This document shows positions 53,954 through 62,551 of a DNA stretch of 64,000 bases, piece after piece. The notes beneath the pieces were generated by a model. It ran no database searches, had not been told where the DNA came from, and saw nothing but the letters and a program-made list of their open reading frames with translations. How positions within the stretch are numbered: the first letter of the stretch is position 1; each line of letters starts with the position of its first letter. Source of the DNA: Mesorhizobium xinjiangense (GTDB lineage: Bacteria; Pseudomonadota; Alphaproteobacteria; Rhizobiales; Rhizobiaceae); the NCBI RefSeq assembly GCF_009749525.1, contig NZ_WOAC01000006.1, forward strand, positions 157,952 through 221,951, read 5' to 3'. Made by a program: the position numbers and the translations under genes.

Positions 53954-55485
53954 CGCCCGCCGGCGGCGCGCCCCGTCAGCCATTCGGGCTTCACGTCGGG
54001 CAGCGGCTCGGCGCTCGTGATGCGGCGCCAGTGCATCGTGCCGACATCGCGTTCGAGCTGCCGCTCCAGCACGTCGACCGTCGCATCCGACGGACCGCCG
54101 ACCCGCTCCACGATGCGCCGGCGCAAGGTTTCGCGATCCGCCTCGATCCACAGGCCGGTGAAAGCCGCCCCGGCATCGCGGGCCGCCTGCTCGATCGTGT
54201 CGCGGCGCTGCGGCCGATCGAACACCGCATCGGCGACCACCGAGCCGCCCGAGTGCAGCATCTTGCGCGCCTTCGAGGCCATTGCCGCATAAACGTCGTC
54301 CGACACGGCCGGCTCATAGGCCGACGGCGCAAGCCGCGTCTCGGCCGAAACGCCGAACATCGCCTTGCGGATGCGGTCGCTTTCGAAAATGCGCGCACCC
54401 GGCGCGCCGCCGACCTTCGCCGCCAGCGCCTCGGCCATGGTCGTCTTTCCCGAACCGCTCAGGCCGCCGATGGCGACCAGCACCGGCGGCTCGACATCGA
54501 GCAGGCGGCCGGCAAGCTCGAAATAGGAACGGGCCGTGGCGGCCAGTTCGTCGCGCCGGCCGGCGCCGCCGTCCTCGGCCTGCGTGGCCGTCACATGGGC
54601 CCTCACGGCGGCGCGCACGGCCATGAAGAACGGCACGAGCGCGAAGCCGTCCTCATCGTCCATGGCATCGAGATACCGGTTCGCCACGAGATTGGCCAGG
54701 TCGCGCAAGTCGCGATGCCAAAGATCCATCAGCAGGAACGCCAGGTCATAGAGGATATCGACGCTCGCCATCCGGTCGTTGAAGTCGATGCAGTCGAACA
54801 GCGTCGGTTGCCCCTCGAACATGCAGATGTTGCGCAAATGCAAATCGCCATGGCAGCGGCGCACGCGACCGCGGGCCTCGCGGCGGTCGAGCCGTTCGCG
54901 ATAGCGTTCGAGCGCCGCGCGGAACGCGGCGTTGAAAGCTTCGACCTCCGCCTGCGCGAATACGTGGCTGGTGGCGAAGCCGGCCTCGTTGATGTCGAGA
55001 ACGCCGGACATATTGGCCGCGCCGCCGCAGCCGCGGATGATTTCCGCCTCGCCGTGGAAGCGGGCGATGCTGGAGGCCACGGCGCTCATGATCGCCGGTG
55101 TCAGCTTGCCCTCGCCCGCCATCCGGTCGAACAGGCAGGCCTCATCGAAGCGTCGCATTTCCACGGTCGCGTCGACGAGCTCTCCAGCGCCGTCGAGCGT
55201 CAACCCGCCGTCGGCCTCGCGGGTAATGCGGCGCACGCCGAGATAGAGATCGGGCGCGGTGCGCCTGTTCAGCGCCACCTCCCTGCGGCAAAAGTGCAAA
55301 CGCTGTTCGGGCGTCGAGAAATCGGCATAAGGCAGCTTCACCGCGCGCTTCATCTTGTAGGCGCGCTCGCCCGTCAGGAGGATGAAGGAGATATGTGTCT
55401 CGACGATCTCGCGCGCGTCGTCGGCATCGTTGCCGAGCGCCTGCCCGAGAAACTCCAGCGTTTCCGTCTGGTCCTGGATGATCAT
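53902..55485 (-). CDS. Aminoglycoside phosphotransferase-like / P-loop kinase two-domain protein
   Basis: 527 residues. The N-terminal APH-like domain has the catalytic loop RRCHGDLHLRNICMFEG near 215 and DCIDFND near 236. The C-terminal zeta-toxin/gluconokinase-like P-loop domain has Walker A GGLSGSGKTT near 350 and a DR-rich lid (EADRETLRRRIVERV). The substrate is unknown. It converges with the Pat-like gene, overlapping 52 bases at their 3' ends, and is divergent from uspA. This neighbourhood is typical of hypoxia or stress clusters in alphaproteobacteria (inference). Confidence 0.85.
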   Translation of the reverse strand: MIIQDQTETLEFLGQALGNDADDAREIVETHISFILLTGERAYKMKRAVKLPYADFSTPEQRLHFCRREVALNRRTAPDLYLGVRRITREADGGLTLDGAGELVDATVEMRRFDEACLFDRMAGEGKLTPAIMSAVASSIARFHGEAEIIRGCGGAANMSGVLDINEAGFATSHVFAQAEVEAFNAAFRAALERYRERLDRREARGRVRRCHGDLHLRNICMFEGQPTLFDCIDFNDRMASVDILYDLAFLLMDLWHRDLRDLANLVANRYLDAMDDEDGFALVPFFMAVRAAVRAHVTATQAEDGGAGRRDELAATARSYFELAGRLLDVEPPVLVAIGGLSGSGKTTMAEALAAKVGGAPGARIFESDRIRKAMFGVSAETRLAPSAYEPAVSDDVYAAMASKARKMLHSGGSVVADAVFDRPQRRDTIEQAARDAGAAFTGLWIEADRETLRRRIVERVGGPSDATVDVLERQLERDVGTMHWRRITSAEPLPDVKPEWLTGRAAGGRYGLSSSVASLRFPSDG

Positions 55486-55731
55486 CGATTTCGTCTCGCA
55501 CCCTTTCTGCGGTCAATGCGGCCACCCTGCCCGCGGTTCCAAGGCGTGGCGAGCGGGCACATGACCGTGGGCCACGCGCTTGCAGCCTGTCATGCCGGGG
55601 CGGCCTTGACGAGCGTCAATCGACGGCCTGGTGTCCACCGCGATGCGTTGCCGCCTATGAGACCGTCCTAAACTCGGACTATAGTGCCCCGGTCCGCCCG
55701 CAACGACCATGCTCCAGCAGGAATTTTCGAA

Positions 55732-56571
55732 TTGGCCGAATCCCCCAATTGCATTCTTCTCGCCCTGGATGCCGAAGATACGCCCGCCACGACCCCGGCG
55801 CTCGAATTCGCCGCGGTCCTGGCTAAACAGCACGAGGCGCGCGTAACGTCGTACATCCTGCCGCCCGCGATTCAGGTTCCCGTGTCATGGACGGCGTCGT
55901 CGGCCAAGGAGCGCCTGGCCAGCGAAGAGGCGAAGATACACGCACGCATGTCGGCCACGGCCCGCTTCGCCTCGCGGTATCTTGCCCAAGCCGGGATCGA
56001 ATGCCTCACCGAGATGACGACATCGCCCTTCCAGTCGCGCACCGAACGCTTCGTGCAACTGGCCCGGGTGAACGACCTGACGCTGCTCGACGCCTTGAGC
56101 GGCGACCCGGCGCGGCGCGGCGCGATCGAGGATGCGCTGTTCGACAGCGGCCGGCCGATCGTCATCCTGCCGCCATCGAGCAATTCGGCCCTGCCGCGGC
56201 GCGTGGCAATCGCCTGGGACGGCAGCAGCCGTTCGGCCCGCGCCGTCGACGGCGGGCTGGTCTTCCTGACAGGCGCGGACGCCGTCTTCATCGTCACCGT
56301 GACGGGCGAAAAGGATCTCACGCGCATGGCGCCGGGCGCCGACCTTGCCGGCTATCTGGCGCGCCACGGCGTGGCCGATCCGCAACTGGCGACGCTCGCC
56401 GTCACGAAGGGCGATGTCGGCGGCCGGCTGCGCAAGTTCATCGCCGATGAAGAGATCGATCTCATGGTCATGGGCGCGTTTGCCCATGCCCGCTTCCGCC
56501 AGGCCGTGCTCGGAGGCGTCACCTGGTCGTTCCTCGACGATACGCCGCTGCCGCTGCTGATGGCGCACTGA
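55732..56571 (+). CDS. Universal stress protein (UspA family)
   Basis: 279 residues. An N-terminal Usp fold begins NCILLALDAEDT; the C-terminal Usp domain has VAIAWDGSSRSARAVDGGLVFL and the ATP-binding-type loop LMVMGAFAHARFRQAVLGGVT (Gly-rich, in place of the canonical GxxGxxxxxxxxGS). The chosen TTG at 55732 follows AGGA with good spacing; an in-frame GTG at 55684 without a visible ribosome-binding site would lengthen it by 16 residues. It is divergent from the APH/P-loop gene. Confidence 0.83.
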   Translation: MAESPNCILLALDAEDTPATTPALEFAAVLAKQHEARVTSYILPPAIQVPVSWTASSAKERLASEEAKIHARMSATARFASRYLAQAGIECLTEMTTSPFQSRTERFVQLARVNDLTLLDALSGDPARRGAIEDALFDSGRPIVILPPSSNSALPRRVAIAWDGSSRSARAVDGGLVFLTGADAVFIVTVTGEKDLTRMAPGADLAGYLARHGVADPQLATLAVTKGDVGGRLRKFIADEEIDLMVMGAFAHARFRQAVLGGVTWSFLDDTPLPLLMAH

Positions 56572-56600
56572 GTTCAAGCGCCGCTCCGGCGGGCCGATCT

Positions 56601-56692
56601 AGAGCAATTCCAGGAGGAGTGGAAACCGGTTCTCCGTCCGGAATTGCGTCAAATCAAAAGGTTGGATCGGTTCACCGATTCCGTGAAGCAAT
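56601..56692 (+). repeat. Mosaic repeat family A, copy 2
   Basis: AGAGCAATTCCAGGAGGAGT, GGAAACCGGTTCTCCGTCCG, GAATTGCGTCAAATCAAAAG and GATCGGTTCACCGATTCCGT, ending GAAGCAA. It has the same layout as 49113-49203 and again lies between converging genes (uspA and the SMR transporter). Confidence 0.75.
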
Positions 56693-56700
56693 GAACCGAT

Positions 56701-57045
56701 CTAGTGGCTGAGGGAGCCGGAAAAGCCGTTGACGATGATGATCCCGACGATGATGAAGCCGAGCCCGACCAAGGCGGCGACGTCGAGCGTCTGACGAAAG
56801 AAGACGAAGCCGATGGCCGAGATGAGGACGATGCCGAGGCCGCTCCAGATGGCATAGGCGATGCCGACCGGCATGTATTTCAGCGTCACCGAGAGAAAAT
56901 AGAACGACAGCCCGTAACTCGTCGCCATCAGAACGGTCGGCAAGAGCCGCGTGAACTGATCGGATTTTTGCAGAAAGGTCGTGCCGATGACCTCGCAGAC
57001 GATCGCGATGATCAGCGTGCCATAAGAGACAATCGCCGTGTTCAT
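56701..57045 (-). CDS. Small multidrug resistance (SMR) transporter, EmrE/QacC-like
   Basis: 114 residues with four membrane helices. The first contains the conserved membrane Glu in IAIVCEVIGTTFLQKSDQF (Glu near residue 17), used for proton-drug antiport. YAIWSGLGIVLISAIGFVFF is a family motif. It follows the TetR gene with a GAGAGG ribosome-binding site, so the regulator probably responds to one of its substrates, likely cationic compounds. Confidence 0.9.
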   Translation of the reverse strand: MNTAIVSYGTLIIAIVCEVIGTTFLQKSDQFTRLLPTVLMATSYGLSFYFLSVTLKYMPVGIAYAIWSGLGIVLISAIGFVFFRQTLDVAALVGLGFIIVGIIIVNGFSGSLSH

Positions 57046-57047
57046 GG

Positions 57048-57614
57048 TCACCTCTCCGTCTTGGTAGCGTCGACCAGCATTTCGAGCAGCCCCTGCTTGG
57101 CCGGCGGCACCTTGCCGTCCACCTCCATGAGATCGCTGAGCCAGAGGCCGTCTGCGGCCAGGCGCGCCATTTCCAGGCGCGGCGCGGCATCGGTGTCGGC
57201 GTGCCGCGTCAGCCTAGCCTGCAGCCAATCCGCCCAGAGCCGCCGCAATGCCGGATCGGCGATCATCGCCACCGAAAGCGGCGCCCAAAGGCTGCCCTCC
57301 GGCTGGATCCTGTCGGCGAAAACGGCGCGGATATAGGCCCGCGTGAAACGCCCATGCGCCAGAGGGTCGGTTTGCATCAACCCGTCGATCTCGCGATTGA
57401 GCCTGGCGATCAGGTCCGAAAACAGGCTTTCCAGCAGGGCTTCCTTGCTCGGGAAATGGTGAAACAGGCCACCCTTCGTCACGCCCGCAGCAGCGGCGAC
57501 GGCCTGCACGGTGACCCCGCCCGGCCCATGCTCGGCGGCAAGCCGCGCCGCACAGTCGAGGAGACTGCGCCGCACCCGGTCCGGCTGCTTCCTGCGTTTC
57601 GGCATCGCGTTCAT
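57048..57614 (-). CDS. TetR-family repressor of the SMR transporter
   Basis: 188 residues. The N-terminal helix-turn-helix reads VRRSLLDCAARLAAEHGPGGV then VAAAAGVTKGGLFHHFPSKEALL. The C-terminal domain (TetR_C-type) ends KQGLLEMLVDATK. It is the first gene of a two-gene leftward operon with the SMR pump, whose start adjoins its stop. A 22-base palindrome 8 bases upstream of the start is the likely operator. Confidence 0.9.
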   Translation of the reverse strand: MNAMPKRRKQPDRVRRSLLDCAARLAAEHGPGGVTVQAVAAAAGVTKGGLFHHFPSKEALLESLFSDLIARLNREIDGLMQTDPLAHGRFTRAYIRAVFADRIQPEGSLWAPLSVAMIADPALRRLWADWLQARLTRHADTDAAPRLEMARLAADGLWLSDLMEVDGKVPPAKQGLLEMLVDATKTER

Positions 57615-57621
57615 GGCGCAT

Positions 57622-57643
57622 ACATACCGCGCGGTCGGTATGT
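57622..57643. promoter_or_regulatory. Palindromic TetR operator
   Basis: Arms ACATACCG and CGGTATGT around a six-base CGCGGT centre, directly upstream of the TetR gene. The ACATAC/GTATGT ends are common in TetR-family operators. Autorepression of the TetR-SMR operon is expected. Confidence 0.75.
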
Positions 57644-57738
57644 GTCAAGATGAAGTCCCGCACCGGCGCTGATGGGACCAAATCGGCTTAACGGAGAACG
57701 GAGGATTTCCGGGCCATCGCAGCCTTTCAAAGGAACGA

Positions 57739-57801
57739 ATGAGACGGAAATCCGGAACCGGGAAAGCGCCTGCGGAGCAGGCCATCAAGGCCGTCGGCTA
57801 G
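57739..57801 (+). pseudogene. Vestige of an IS3-family transposase OrfA (N-terminal)
   Basis: Begins with MRRKSGTGKAPAEQAIKAVG then a stop. This resembles the start of IS3-family OrfA proteins (R-K-(S/T)-G-T-x-K-A-P-A-(E/D)), and AAAGGAACG gives a ribosome-binding site. Nothing downstream continues the match. Too short for a firm call; chance resemblance is possible. Confidence 0.4.
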
Positions 57802-57881
57802 GTCCATGACAAGACGACGGCGCCGAACCGGCTGCGGCAAACCGATTTTACCGACGGCCCGGTCGCGATTCGGGCTTCCCC

Positions 57882-59660
57882 TCACCAATTGACTCTGACG
57901 CCGAGCTTTGCGTCGACGCCGTGGCTGTCGGTGTCGAAGGTGGTCTCGTAGTTGAGGTTGCCGTAGAGCGTGGTCTTGTCCGACACCTGCACGCTGGCGC
58001 CGGCGCCGAACTCGATCCAGCTCTCCTGAAGATCGGTCGAGAACGGCACGAAGCCGTCGGCCGAGGAGAACGACACCTGGGTGTCGGCCAGGAACTCGTG
58101 CCACAGATTGACCCGGCCCCAGATCGTGGCCAGCCTGGGCGGCGTGGCCGAGCCGTTGCTGTGTTCGTCCGCAGAGATCGCCCAGCTTCTGGCCAGCCTT
58201 GCGCCGATGCGGCCGGCCAGCGAATCCAGATCAGCAAAGCGCACCTCGGCCGCGCTGTCGTGGAAATCGTCGAAGTCGAGCGTCTGGTAGACCAGCTGCG
58301 CCTGCGGCTCGATCGACCAGCCATTGGCAAGCGCGAACGGATAGCCGCCCTCCAGCGAGGCCGCGAAGCCGAAACCCGAAATCTCCTGGTCGGGAAAGCC
58401 GATCAGCGTGTCGCGTTCGGAATGGGTGGTGACATCGTACCAGGTGCCCTGCACCACCGTGTCGACATACCAGTCGCTTTCACCTCCGAACCGGGTCCAG
58501 TAGCCGCCCAGGGTGACGGCGTCGAACTTGTTGGTGCCGGCCTTGAAGCTGCGGCCGAGCTGCGGCAGTTCATGGGTGACGTCCAGATCGCCATGGCCAT
58601 AGGCGACATAGAGGCCGGCATGGTCGCGCCCGCCACCGGCGCGCTCGCGGCGCAATATGTCGGTGCCGGCCTGCAGACCCCAGAAGTCGTAATCGAACTC
58701 CGGCGCGCCGCCGAAGATGCCGAGATCATGGCCGTTGCGCTCGCCGGAATGGCCGAGGATGCGGCCCCAGGCGCCGTTGAAGGTATCCCGGCCGCTGGCC
58801 GAAGGCCGGCCGCGCAGATGCTCCTCCTCGCCGACCCGCTCATGCAGCGTGTCGATCAGGTGCCGGCCATAGATGGCGGCCATCGGCTGGATCGCCGCGT
58901 AGAGCGACACTTCCTGTCGGTAGTGCGGCGGCGGCGGCGGACCAGGTGGCGGAGGAGGACCGGGCGGCGGCGGGGGACCGGGCGGCGGTGGAGGAGGCGG
59001 CGGCAATTGGGCGGAACGGAGATACCAGTTCTCGGGGCCGTCGGCATCGACGCTGCCGCGTTGAAGCGTGTATTCATAGGGACCGGCGACCACCGGTCCC
59101 GAAAGGGTGAAGGCGCCCGCTGCGGTCGCCCCCCCATTGACGGCGTCGACCAGCAAGATGCCGTTGCCGGTGGTGAGATCGCCGGCACCGCCCGCATTGG
59201 TGACGATGATCGGGCTCGTGCCCACCGCCGTGCCGCTGTCGATCACCAGCCGATCCGACGGGGCGCCGTCGCCGGCGAGATAGGTGTTCAGGCCGAGCTG
59301 ACCGCCTTCGCCGGTGTAGTTCACAACCGTCAGCGTCTTGTAGCTCAAAAGCTGCGTCGGATCCCCAGTCGGCGCGGCAAAATCGATCAGGCTCGGATCG
59401 TTGACCAGGTTCGTCAGGTTCGAATTGCCCGTCAGGTTCCAGACGCTGTCCACCAGCGTCACGTTCGAAACGCTGCCGGCCTCCGTCACCGCCGCGCCCG
59501 TCAGCGTCGATTCTTCGGCGCGGAGCTCGGCGCTACCCGAGCCGGCGACGCGCATCAGACCCGAAGCGCCGCTCGCCTCGCTTCGCAAGAGCGATATGTG
59601 GTTGCCCTGCCCGAGCGTGGCGATCGCGAAGCCCCCATCTGATCGCAGCGTGCTGTCCAC
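57882..59660 (-). CDS. Autotransporter, C-terminal half (frameshifted gene): passenger end, Pro-rich linker, beta-barrel
   Basis: Open frame of 592 codons. Residues 1-200 are the C-terminal passenger (pertactin-like SLIDFAAPTGDPTQLLSYKTL), followed by a Pro-rich linker of repeated G-PPPPP units at 219-245 and an autotransporter barrel from about 320, ending VDAKLGVRVNW with a terminal Trp. The frame stays open upstream to about 59790 and would join the N-terminal half at 59555-61480 if one base were restored near 59780. The listed start (GTG) is probably not used. The protein would display its passenger at the outer membrane. Confidence 0.8.
   Translation of the reverse strand: MDSTLRSDGGFAIATLGQGNHISLLRSEASGASGLMRVAGSGSAELRAEESTLTGAAVTEAGSVSNVTLVDSVWNLTGNSNLTNLVNDPSLIDFAAPTGDPTQLLSYKTLTVVNYTGEGGQLGLNTYLAGDGAPSDRLVIDSGTAVGTSPIIVTNAGGAGDLTTGNGILLVDAVNGGATAAGAFTLSGPVVAGPYEYTLQRGSVDADGPENWYLRSAQLPPPPPPPPGPPPPPGPPPPPGPPPPPHYRQEVSLYAAIQPMAAIYGRHLIDTLHERVGEEEHLRGRPSASGRDTFNGAWGRILGHSGERNGHDLGIFGGAPEFDYDFWGLQAGTDILRRERAGGGRDHAGLYVAYGHGDLDVTHELPQLGRSFKAGTNKFDAVTLGGYWTRFGGESDWYVDTVVQGTWYDVTTHSERDTLIGFPDQEISGFGFAASLEGGYPFALANGWSIEPQAQLVYQTLDFDDFHDSAAEVRFADLDSLAGRIGARLARSWAISADEHSNGSATPPRLATIWGRVNLWHEFLADTQVSFSSADGFVPFSTDLQESWIEFGAGASVQVSDKTTLYGNLNYETTFDTDSHGVDAKLGVRVNW
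58926..59004. repeat. Coding tandem repeat for the G-PPPPP linker
   Basis: GGCGGCGGC-type triplets in 18-base units (minus strand: GGG/CCG-type codons) encode four G-PPPPP units. Such tracts slip easily and could change linker length between strains. Confidence 0.7.
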
Positions 59661-61480
59661 CAGCGTGGCCGTCTGTGTCGTACCGACGCGCGGCTGGACG
59701 CTGACATCCGGCGTGACCGGCGGCGCCGGCTGCGGCGGGGTGTCGACAATCGGCGGCAGATCCGGTGCGACGAAGTTGGCCCGACCTCGTTTGGATTGGC
59801 CGGGGCTATGGGAGCGTTGACAAGACCGTCGACACGAAAACCCCCCGTAGCTTCCTGCAGGGAAAGCCCGTCCGATCCGGCACCGCGGGCATGGATCGTC
59901 GCGTCAGTGCCATTCAATGTACCGCCGGACTCGACCAGTGCCCCATGCGCCCCGGCCCCCGTGGTGTCGACCACGGTCGCTTCGGTGCTGCCGGGAAGCA
60001 ATTCCACGAGCCCGCTCTGCACCGCCAGGACACCATGTGCGCCGGCTCCCGTCGTGGTGACCGCCGTACCGGCGATCGACGCCGCTGCCTCATCTTGTGC
60101 CGACACGCCCACCGCGTCGTCACCCGACGTGACGACAGTCGTCGAAGTTGCGCTTACGGCCGAACCGGTTCCGGCGGCTCTCAGCCCGAAGGCTCCGGCA
60201 CCCTGCGTGGAAACCATCGACGCAACGAGATCCCCCGCCCCTCCATTGGTGACGTTGACGCCATGGCTGGTTTGGCCCGTCGTGCCGACGCTGCTGTCCG
60301 TGACGTTCGCGGTTCCGCCGTAGGAATAGATGCCATCGGCGGCGGTGCCAGCGGTCACCAGACCGGTACCGTCGAGCGTGAGCTGTCCGCCGACATAGGG
60401 CAACGCCCCGTGCCCGTAGAGACCGGTCGTGGCAATGCTGCCATTCACCAGGCCGAGCGTCGAGCCGGCGCCGTCCACGCGCAGGCCGTAGCCATGGGTC
60501 CCGCCGGTGGAAATTGTCAGACCGGTCAGGCTTGCCGTAGCGGCCGCGCTGCTGCTGCCGGCGGCATAGACACCATGCGCCTGTGCACCGTCGGTAGTGA
60601 CGACGGTTCCCGAAGCGGTGAGCGACGAACGCGATAGAGCGCGCATGCCCACGCCATAATCCTGCAATGTCCTGACCGATCCATCGGTGACCGTCGCAAC
60701 GCCGCCGCTTTGGACGTTGATCCCCATCGCGCCATAAGAATAGCCATTGTAGAGAACGGCCGGGCCTTGTGTCTCGATCGCGACATTCTCCGCCGTCAGC
60801 CCGCCGCCGGTGACGACGACGCCCGACCCCGCCGGCCCGGTCGTGAGGATCGTGCTGTTGTAGATCTCGCCTGTCGCGTTCGGGTAGATCAGGAAGCCAT
60901 AGGCACCGTTGGCATTGGAATTGGCGCCCGACGTCGTGATCGAGGAACTGCGCAGCGTTATGCGTGAACCGCTGCCGCCGGCAAAGACGCCGTAGTTGAG
61001 CGGCCCCACGGTAGTGATACGCACACGATAGCCTTCGATCGTCGACCCGGTATAGCCGAAAGGCGCCAAGATGCCGTAGGAACCGGTAGCTGTCGTGCCA
61101 TTGCTGTTGAGGATCGTGTCGAAAGCGCTCTGGTTCGGGTTGATCAAGGCCGTTCCGCCGCGCACGTCCAACGGAGGGTAGGACGAGCCGTTTGCATTCA
61201 GGGTTATGTTTCCGGGCTGGGCGCCGGCTTCGGGCAGGAAAGTGGCGGTGGCGCCGCTGTTGACGAGAACGGGCCAGATCCCGGACTGGACGAGGACGCC
61301 GCCCTGCACGATGAGTGGATCGGCGGGATTGACGGATTGTTGGGAGTGAGGATTTCCGTCGGGCGACAGAGTGCCTGCCAAAGCGGATACCGGCAAAACG
61401 AGAGCGCACAACGAAACCGTTGCAAGGAGCCTTTGACGATCGTACGCCATGCGGCGCGCCATCGGCAGATCCGGAATCAT
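59555..61480 (-). CDS. Autotransporter, N-terminal half (frameshifted gene): signal peptide and beta-helix passenger
   Basis: From an ATG at 61480, preceded by GGAG and AGG, the protein starts MIPDLPMARRMAYDRQRLLA and has a signal peptide ending near VSALAGT. The passenger repeats units such as TTGAGAHGVLAV, TTGQTSHGVNVT and TTDGAQAHGVYAA, a right-handed beta-helix pattern. After about 59785 the frame turns into Arg-rich nonsense, so the true frame must shift to the one continuing at 57882-59660. It is a split gene or a sequencing error. Confidence 0.8.
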   Translation of the reverse strand: MIPDLPMARRMAYDRQRLLATVSLCALVLPVSALAGTLSPDGNPHSQQSVNPADPLIVQGGVLVQSGIWPVLVNSGATATFLPEAGAQPGNITLNANGSSYPPLDVRGGTALINPNQSAFDTILNSNGTTATGSYGILAPFGYTGSTIEGYRVRITTVGPLNYGVFAGGSGSRITLRSSSITTSGANSNANGAYGFLIYPNATGEIYNSTILTTGPAGSGVVVTGGGLTAENVAIETQGPAVLYNGYSYGAMGINVQSGGVATVTDGSVRTLQDYGVGMRALSRSSLTASGTVVTTDGAQAHGVYAAGSSSAAATASLTGLTISTGGTHGYGLRVDGAGSTLGLVNGSIATTGLYGHGALPYVGGQLTLDGTGLVTAGTAADGIYSYGGTANVTDSSVGTTGQTSHGVNVTNGGAGDLVASMVSTQGAGAFGLRAAGTGSAVSATSTTVVTSGDDAVGVSAQDEAAASIAGTAVTTTGAGAHGVLAVQSGLVELLPGSTEATVVDTTGAGAHGALVESGGTLNGTDATIHARGAGSDGLSLQEATGGFRVDGLVNAPIAPANPNEVGPTSSHRICRRLSTPRRSRRRRSRRMSASSRASVRHRRPRWWTARCDQMGASRSPRSGRATTYRSCEARRAALRV

Positions 61481-62313
61481 GAACCTGTCGCTCCGCCTCT
61501 CTCGGTATGGGCTGCAACGAACGATACGTGCATATCGGACGCGCTGCAACCGAACATCTGAGCACTGGCCTGCTGCCGGAGTTTGCCGAACGAGCGATGC
61601 CCGCTTGACCTCGTGTCCGAAAAGCCGGCGGCGGGCCAGGCAATTGCTTTCAGGCTTCAAGTGAGTGGTTTTCTGTCCATCCGCTCCGCAAACCCCTGCA
61701 TCGCTTTCCTGCAAGGACCGCCGCCCTCCGTATTGCCTCTCGCCGAGACGCTCGGCCAAGCCAAATCCGGAGATGCCTTTCCCAACAGTTTCAATGCGAT
61801 TCGCGGGTATCCTTGTCTGGAAGAAGAAACCGGAATCTTCTTGCCGAATATACGCTACTCCAGATGCGCATTTCCGGCTCTGCATATCGGGTAATTGAAT
61901 GAAATCAGCTATTTAAATAGTGGCGGAGCAGGCAGTCTGGAGCGAACTCGTCTCCGGTCGAATTCCCTGATAGGCCCCGAAAAACATGGAAACCAGTGGC
62001 CTTTTTGAATGGCAATGAAATTTCCATTGCCATTATTGCTATAATTTCAATAGTTTAACCAGAAATTCCCCAACCGGAGGTACAGGGAAACTCGAATGCC
62101 GTATCAGGGATACCCATTCCCGATCAAAGAACATCCAGACATTATTCGACGAGTTTTGGCGGCCCCGAGTTAGGAGGACATTGTAGATCACATCGGCTGC
62201 ACTACGATGCAACTAGAGGGAGGGAGGACCTACCGGCCGTATCGGAATGCAGGCGCCGATCACTCCCCAATCGAAAGCGGCTACAACAGGTCAGGGCCGC
62301 GCCAACCTCAGTT
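61481..62313. other. AT-richer intergenic region upstream of the autotransporter
   Basis: About 830 bases with no supported gene. It holds the autotransporter promoter on the left. A perfect inverted repeat AATGGCAATG-(7)-CATTGCCATT is at 62008-62034, in the most AT-rich stretch of the window (61.9-62.1 kb), which suggests acquired or decayed DNA. Confidence 0.5.
62008..62034. repeat. Perfect 10-base inverted repeat
   Basis: AATGGCAATG and CATTGCCATT flank the 7-base AAATTTC. It could be a regulator site or a hairpin of a lost element. No gene starts nearby. Confidence 0.6.
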
Positions 62314-62466
62314 CTACCCGCCCTCATTCGCAAACCCCGCCTTGCACTCCTCAATCGCCGCCAGGCCCACCTCCACTGATCCGAGGGTGTCGGCGAGTGC
62401 GAGCGCGACCTTGGCGAGGAAGACTTCGCTCTGTTCAGGGCCAACCGCGTTGATCGCTTGGGCTAG
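62314..62466 (-). pseudogene. C-terminal remnant of a small gene truncated by the IS element
   Basis: In the minus frame about 49 residues are IS-independent: AQAINAVGPEQSEVFLAKVA then LALADTLGSVEVGLAAIEEC and KAGFANEGG. Helical and coding-like. It has a weak resemblance to DUF2783-type small proteins. Upstream of residue 1 the frame enters the IS end at 62463, so the N-terminus is lost. Confidence 0.5.
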
Positions 62467-62550
62467 GAGCCTGTCCAGATAGCTCCGGCATAGGGCTGTT
62501 GGCTGAACGATAGTGGGTTCATGCCGCTTGGGCGAGCTTGGTGAGGTTGT
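62463..62550. repeat. Duplicate copy of the IS left end
   Basis: 88 bases identical to 62552-62639, offset by 89. It begins CTAGGAGCCTGTCC, the IS terminus, and includes the last codons of a transposase copy. It is either a relict of a second insertion or an assembly artefact at a repeat. Confidence 0.8.
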
Positions 62551-62551
62551 A

